Positions 61,347 through 64,000 of a stretch of DNA of 64,000 bases are shown here, piece by piece. Numbering within the stretch: position 1 is the stretch's first letter; every line of letters begins with the position of its first letter. The notes beneath the pieces were generated by a model that was not told where the DNA came from, made no database searches, and saw nothing but the letters and a program-made list of their open reading frames with translations. Made by a program: the position numbers and the translations under genes. This DNA is from Fusobacterium varium (lineage in GTDB: Bacteria; Fusobacteriota; Fusobacteriia; Fusobacteriales; Fusobacteriaceae): assembly GCA_002356455.1 (NCBI GenBank), contig AP017968.1, forward strand, positions 1,860,001 through 1,924,000. The letters are read 5' to 3'.

Positions 61347-62105
61347 ATGAAAAAAGTTTTTATTGGTATTCTTCTTTTACTATCTTGTCTTACTGCTTAT
61401 GGAAAAGACAAAGTGGAAGAAATTATGAAAAAAGGAGTTATAAGAATCGGAACTACTGGGGATTATAAACCATTTACTTATCTTAATGGAGATAAATATG
61501 AGGGATATGATATTGAGGTGGCAAAACTTATAGCAAAGGAATTAGGGGTAAAAGTAGAATTTGTACCCACAACTTGGAAAACTCTTATATCAGACCTAAA
61601 TGAAGATAAATATGATATAGCTATGGGTGGAATAACAAGAACTGTTAAAAGACAGGTAGAAGCTCAAATGAGTAATCCTTATCTGGTATTTGGTAAATGC
61701 TACCTAGTAAGAAAAGGAGAAAAAGGAAAATATAATTCTATTGAAGCAGTTAATAAACCAAGTGTCAAAGTTGGAGTAAATATTGGGGGAACTAATGAAA
61801 TTTTTGCTGATGAGCATCTTTCTAAAGCTACAATAATTCGTTATAAGAATAACTTAGATGTCCCAGTTGCTGTAGAAAAAGGAGAAGTTGATATTATGGT
61901 AACTGAAAATCCTGAAGCTATAACTTATGAAAAAATTAACCCTGAATTAGAAGGAGCATTAACTGAATCTACTCTGACTAAAAGCCAAATGGGATATATG
62001 GTTCATAAAGATCAGCAGCACCTTTTAAATACAATAAATTTTATTTTAATAGAATTAGAAGTGAGAGGAACTATTTCTGAACTTAAAAATCAATATTTAA
62101 AATAG
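61347..62105 (+). CDS. periplasmic binding protein, cyclohexadienyl-dehydratase-like
   Basis: A 252-residue family 3 solute-binding-fold protein with a signal peptide ending LTAYG. The stretches IRIGTTGDYKPFTYLNGDKY, DIAMGGITRTVKRQ, VGVNIGGTNE and MVTENPEAITYEKI follow the PheC (cyclohexadienyl dehydratase) pattern more closely than transporters, from memory. PheC makes phenylalanine or phenylpyruvate precursors in the periplasm. No permease or ATPase gene is adjacent, so either an enzyme or an orphan binding protein is possible. AGGGGGAG precedes the ATG. Confidence 0.78.
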   Translation: MKKVFIGILLLLSCLTAYGKDKVEEIMKKGVIRIGTTGDYKPFTYLNGDKYEGYDIEVAKLIAKELGVKVEFVPTTWKTLISDLNEDKYDIAMGGITRTVKRQVEAQMSNPYLVFGKCYLVRKGEKGKYNSIEAVNKPSVKVGVNIGGTNEIFADEHLSKATIIRYKNNLDVPVAVEKGEVDIMVTENPEAITYEKINPELEGALTESTLTKSQMGYMVHKDQQHLLNTINFILIELEVRGTISELKNQYLK

Positions 62106-62115
62106 CCTTTTCAAG

Positions 62116-62147
62116 AGAGAACTTGAATATATAAGTTCTCTTTTTTT
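62116..62147 (+). terminator. terminator of the PheC-like gene
   Basis: AGAGAACTT (62116-62124) and AAGTTCTCT (62133-62141) form a perfect 9-base stem, followed by TTTTTTT. Confidence 0.9.
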
Positions 62148-62279
62148 ATTCTTTTTATAAATATTTTGTGCATTAAATTTAACTCTTTAATTCTAAAGAT
62201 AAACATATTTCTTTAAATATATTGAAATAATATGATATAATAAACAAAAGAATGTCTATAGAAGAGGAGAGTGCTGAAT

Positions 62280-62693
62280 ATGTTGAAAAGACTTCTTATT
62301 ATAGCATTATTGATATCTCAAACAGCTTGTGGGAAAGTAGCTAGTTGGTATGGCAGAGGATTTGAAGGGAGAAATACTGCAAGTGGTTATCTATTTGATT
62401 CCAGGCAGTATACTTGTGCATCTAATACACATGATTTTGGAACTGTTTTAAAGGTGACTAATAAAGAAAATAATAAATCAGTTGTAGTAGTGGTAACTGA
62501 TAGAGGGTCTTTCAAGAAGAAATATGGTCGTGACATTGATTTGAGTCATGCTGCTTTTACAAAAATAGCCAATCCTAATGCTGGGCTTATTAAAGTAAAA
62601 ATAAAAGTTTTAAATGAAAAAAATACCTTCAAATATAAACATGGAAATCCTGTTTTTAATGCCAGAGAATACAATAAATATGTGAAAAAATAA
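62280..62693 (+). CDS. rlpA: RlpA-like septal ring lipoprotein (double-psi beta-barrel)
   Basis: A 137-residue protein with a signal ending LISQTACGK (possible lipobox Cys at about 17) and a compact DPBB domain: VASWYGRGFEGRNTASGYLF, VLKVTNKENNKSVVVVVTDRG and GRDIDLSHAAFTKIA. The catalytic-type Asp of RlpA (the D of TDRG) is present. RlpA proteins cleave or bind denuded peptidoglycan glycans at division sites. There is no C-terminal SPOR domain. The ATG at 62280 has GAGGAG ten bases upstream; a GTG at 62271 abuts that site. Confidence 0.87.
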   Translation: MLKRLLIIALLISQTACGKVASWYGRGFEGRNTASGYLFDSRQYTCASNTHDFGTVLKVTNKENNKSVVVVVTDRGSFKKKYGRDIDLSHAAFTKIANPNAGLIKVKIKVLNEKNTFKYKHGNPVFNAREYNKYVKK

Positions 62694-62694
62694 G

Positions 62695-62772
62695 AGAAAA
62701 GCCAGAAGAAAGTACACTTGATTTTTATCTTACTTAGATAAGATATCAGGGTACAAATACTTCTGGTTTTTA
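62695..62772. repeat. 78-base imperfect inverted repeat
   Basis: AAAAGCCAGAAG at the left pairs with CTTCTGGTTTTT at the right, with inner GTAC and TATCTTA/GATAAGATA pairings. It follows the RlpA stop and may end transcription from both convergent genes, though it is longer than a usual terminator. Confidence 0.65.
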
Positions 62773-62885
62773 ATATACTAAGAAATTATAAAATTCAAAG
62801 AAATATATAAAAAAATAGAAAGCAGAATATTTAATTTGAATAATGAAAAGTGTATTTTTTATTGAAAAATTTTATTGGACTTTAA

Positions 62886-63902
62886 CTAAATATCTAGCTT
62901 GTATTCGACAGATACTGTCACTCTGTTCTCATCATCCTTCCTACTGCTTGCACTGCTGCTCCCCTCACTGACCTGATACATTAAATCAAGAGTAAGTCCA
63001 TTATTATACTCTATTCCTCCACCCATTCCATAATAAGATCCATTTTGTGAATTGACACTGTCATTTATAGATTTATATCTTGAATTGCTGCTTTGAAAAC
63101 TTCTTCCTCCTATATTGTTTACAGCATATCCTAAATTAAGTTTTAAATAAGGCCGCCACTCATTTACTTGAGGTAATTTATATCTTCCAGTAACATATAA
63201 TGGAATAGAATCCATATCTACTTCCTCAGATGCTTCTTTTACATAGAATTTTCCACTTTGTTCCTGATCAAATATGCTGTCCCTCTCTTTTTTTAGACTA
63301 TACCTGTCCTGATAAGCCATTCCCACTCCCAGTTCAACATCAGATATAAGTTTATCACTTCTTAATTCTTTAGCTACTTCATGTCCTACATGTATGACTT
63401 CTGTCTTATCTTCAAAGTCATGTTCTTTTAACTTTTCATTAAGAGTATCAATAAATTCATAATATTTCTTCACTACATTACTTCCAGATTGTCCTGCTTC
63501 TAAGTTGGTATATTCTTCTAAATCTCTTTTAATTAAAAGGCTTTCTCCTACTTGGGCCATATCTACTGTTACTTCTGGATCTGGAGATTCTTCAGCATTT
63601 TTTATTATTTCTTTTAATTTATCCTCAGTTAATTTTTCACTTACTGTTAAAAGTTTTTCCTCATTTTTTTGAAGAACTTTTTTTTCAATATTTTCTTCTC
63701 TATATTCCTCAGCATTTTCTTTTACAGCTGTTTTTTTTTCTTCCATCATTTCATTTTTTTTTATATCTTCATTTGTTTCAATATCAGTTTCAGCTTTTCT
63801 TTGTTTCACAACAGGAGTTTTTTCTTCAAGCATAGGCACTTCTTTTAATCCGCTGGCTACAGCAGATAATGAAAAAAATAATATGAATAATATATTTTTC
63901 AT
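62886..63902 (-). CDS. outer-membrane protein with helical N-terminal part and small beta-barrel
   Basis: A 338-residue exported protein. It has a signal peptide (MKNILFILFFSLSAVASG), then about 120 residues rich in Lys and Glu that look coiled-coil (EKKTAVKENAEEYREENIEK), then from about 195 a beta-rich domain with Gly/Tyr/Asn strands (RPYLKLNLGYAVNNIGG, YGMGGGIEYNNGLTLDLMYQ) ending in hydrophobic VEYKLDI, resembling small opacity-type barrels. The ATG at 63902 has GAGGTGG upstream; an in-frame start at 63923 lacks it. Function unknown. Confidence 0.72.
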   Translation of the reverse strand: MKNILFILFFSLSAVASGLKEVPMLEEKTPVVKQRKAETDIETNEDIKKNEMMEEKKTAVKENAEEYREENIEKKVLQKNEEKLLTVSEKLTEDKLKEIIKNAEESPDPEVTVDMAQVGESLLIKRDLEEYTNLEAGQSGSNVVKKYYEFIDTLNEKLKEHDFEDKTEVIHVGHEVAKELRSDKLISDVELGVGMAYQDRYSLKKERDSIFDQEQSGKFYVKEASEEVDMDSIPLYVTGRYKLPQVNEWRPYLKLNLGYAVNNIGGRSFQSSNSRYKSINDSVNSQNGSYYGMGGGIEYNNGLTLDLMYQVSEGSSSASSRKDDENRVTVSVEYKLDI

Positions 63903-64000
63903 AAAGTACCACCTCTTTATCACTTTTAATATTATATTATAATTTTAACAGGTATAGAGATTTTTTTCAAAGATTTTTTCCCACACCTATATTTTTTTGA

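Noticed and set aside
1-64000. CRISPR arrays, prophage and tRNA or rRNA genes
   Set aside because: No regularly spaced repeats, phage structural genes or tRNA-like T-arm sequences were seen by reading; a covariance scan for tRNA was not possible here.

Overview
The window is AT-rich, gene-dense bacterial chromosome. Most genes have AGGAGG-type ribosome binding sites, and Arg is read mainly as AGA. The protein set points to an outer-membraned, amino-acid-fermenting anaerobe of the genus Fusobacterium, probably the larger-genome varium/ulcerans/mortiferum group (inference from family composition, no search run). Supporting signs are a tripartite RND pump, several lipoproteins, a passenger-less autotransporter barrel, ABC uptake of branched-chain and basic amino acids, isoaspartyl, M42 and M20 peptidases, and asparagine synthetase A. 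I saw no tRNA, rRNA, CRISPR array or prophage.

Layout. 0-8 kb: the tail of a gene, an RND efflux operon on the minus strand, a MORN-repeat protein with a small membrane protein, and an acetyltransferase. 8-13 kb: a PRD-type activator, a fuculose-phosphate-type aldolase and a three-gene galactitol-type PTS, all in one direction. 13-18 kb: an M42 peptidase with an orphan peptide-binding lipoprotein, a CmpB-type membrane protein, a TSCPD protein, a MORN lipoprotein, a small acetyltransferase and a 47-residue membrane peptide with its own promoter and terminator. 18.6-24 kb: a complete livJHMGF operon ending in a methyltransferase. 24-31 kb: acetyltransferase, isoaspartyl dipeptidase, a MerR regulator divergent from a MATE pump, an AEC permease and asnA. 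31.4-34 kb: a basic amino acid ABC transporter behind a long leader that encodes a short peptide with three AGG arginine codons followed by two intrinsic terminators. 34-38.6 kb: comB-like phosphatase, a DMT permease that seems to lack one helix, a radical SAM protein, an RpiR regulator and nagB. 38.8-41.4 kb: a decayed IS91-like element, then an encapsulin nanocompartment pair (encapsulated ferritin plus shell protein).

41.4-49.5 kb: a PhzF-type isomerase, a 630-base AT-rich gap full of palindromes that includes a dif-like 28-mer next to a full-length tyrosine recombinase, an RsuA-type pseudouridine synthase, small hypothetical genes, a DinB-fold protein, and a three-gene run of nfo, a nitroreductase and an NTF2-like protein. 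49.8-64 kb: a ROK protein, an acetyltransferase, a four-gene run (FAD oxidoreductase, Fe-alcohol dehydrogenase, BI-1 protein, autotransporter barrel), HU beside a FimB-sized recombinase, an amidohydrolase/M20 pair, an epimerase-like gene, a PheC-like binding protein, an RlpA-like lipoprotein and an outer-membrane protein.

The most interesting signals are the probable arginine attenuator at 31.5 kb, the encapsulin locus, the recombinase with a dif-like site at 42.8 kb, and a family of long palindromic elements that sit between convergent gene pairs (24.1, 28.9, 45.4, 59.9 kb, with related palindromes at 51.8 and 62.7 kb).
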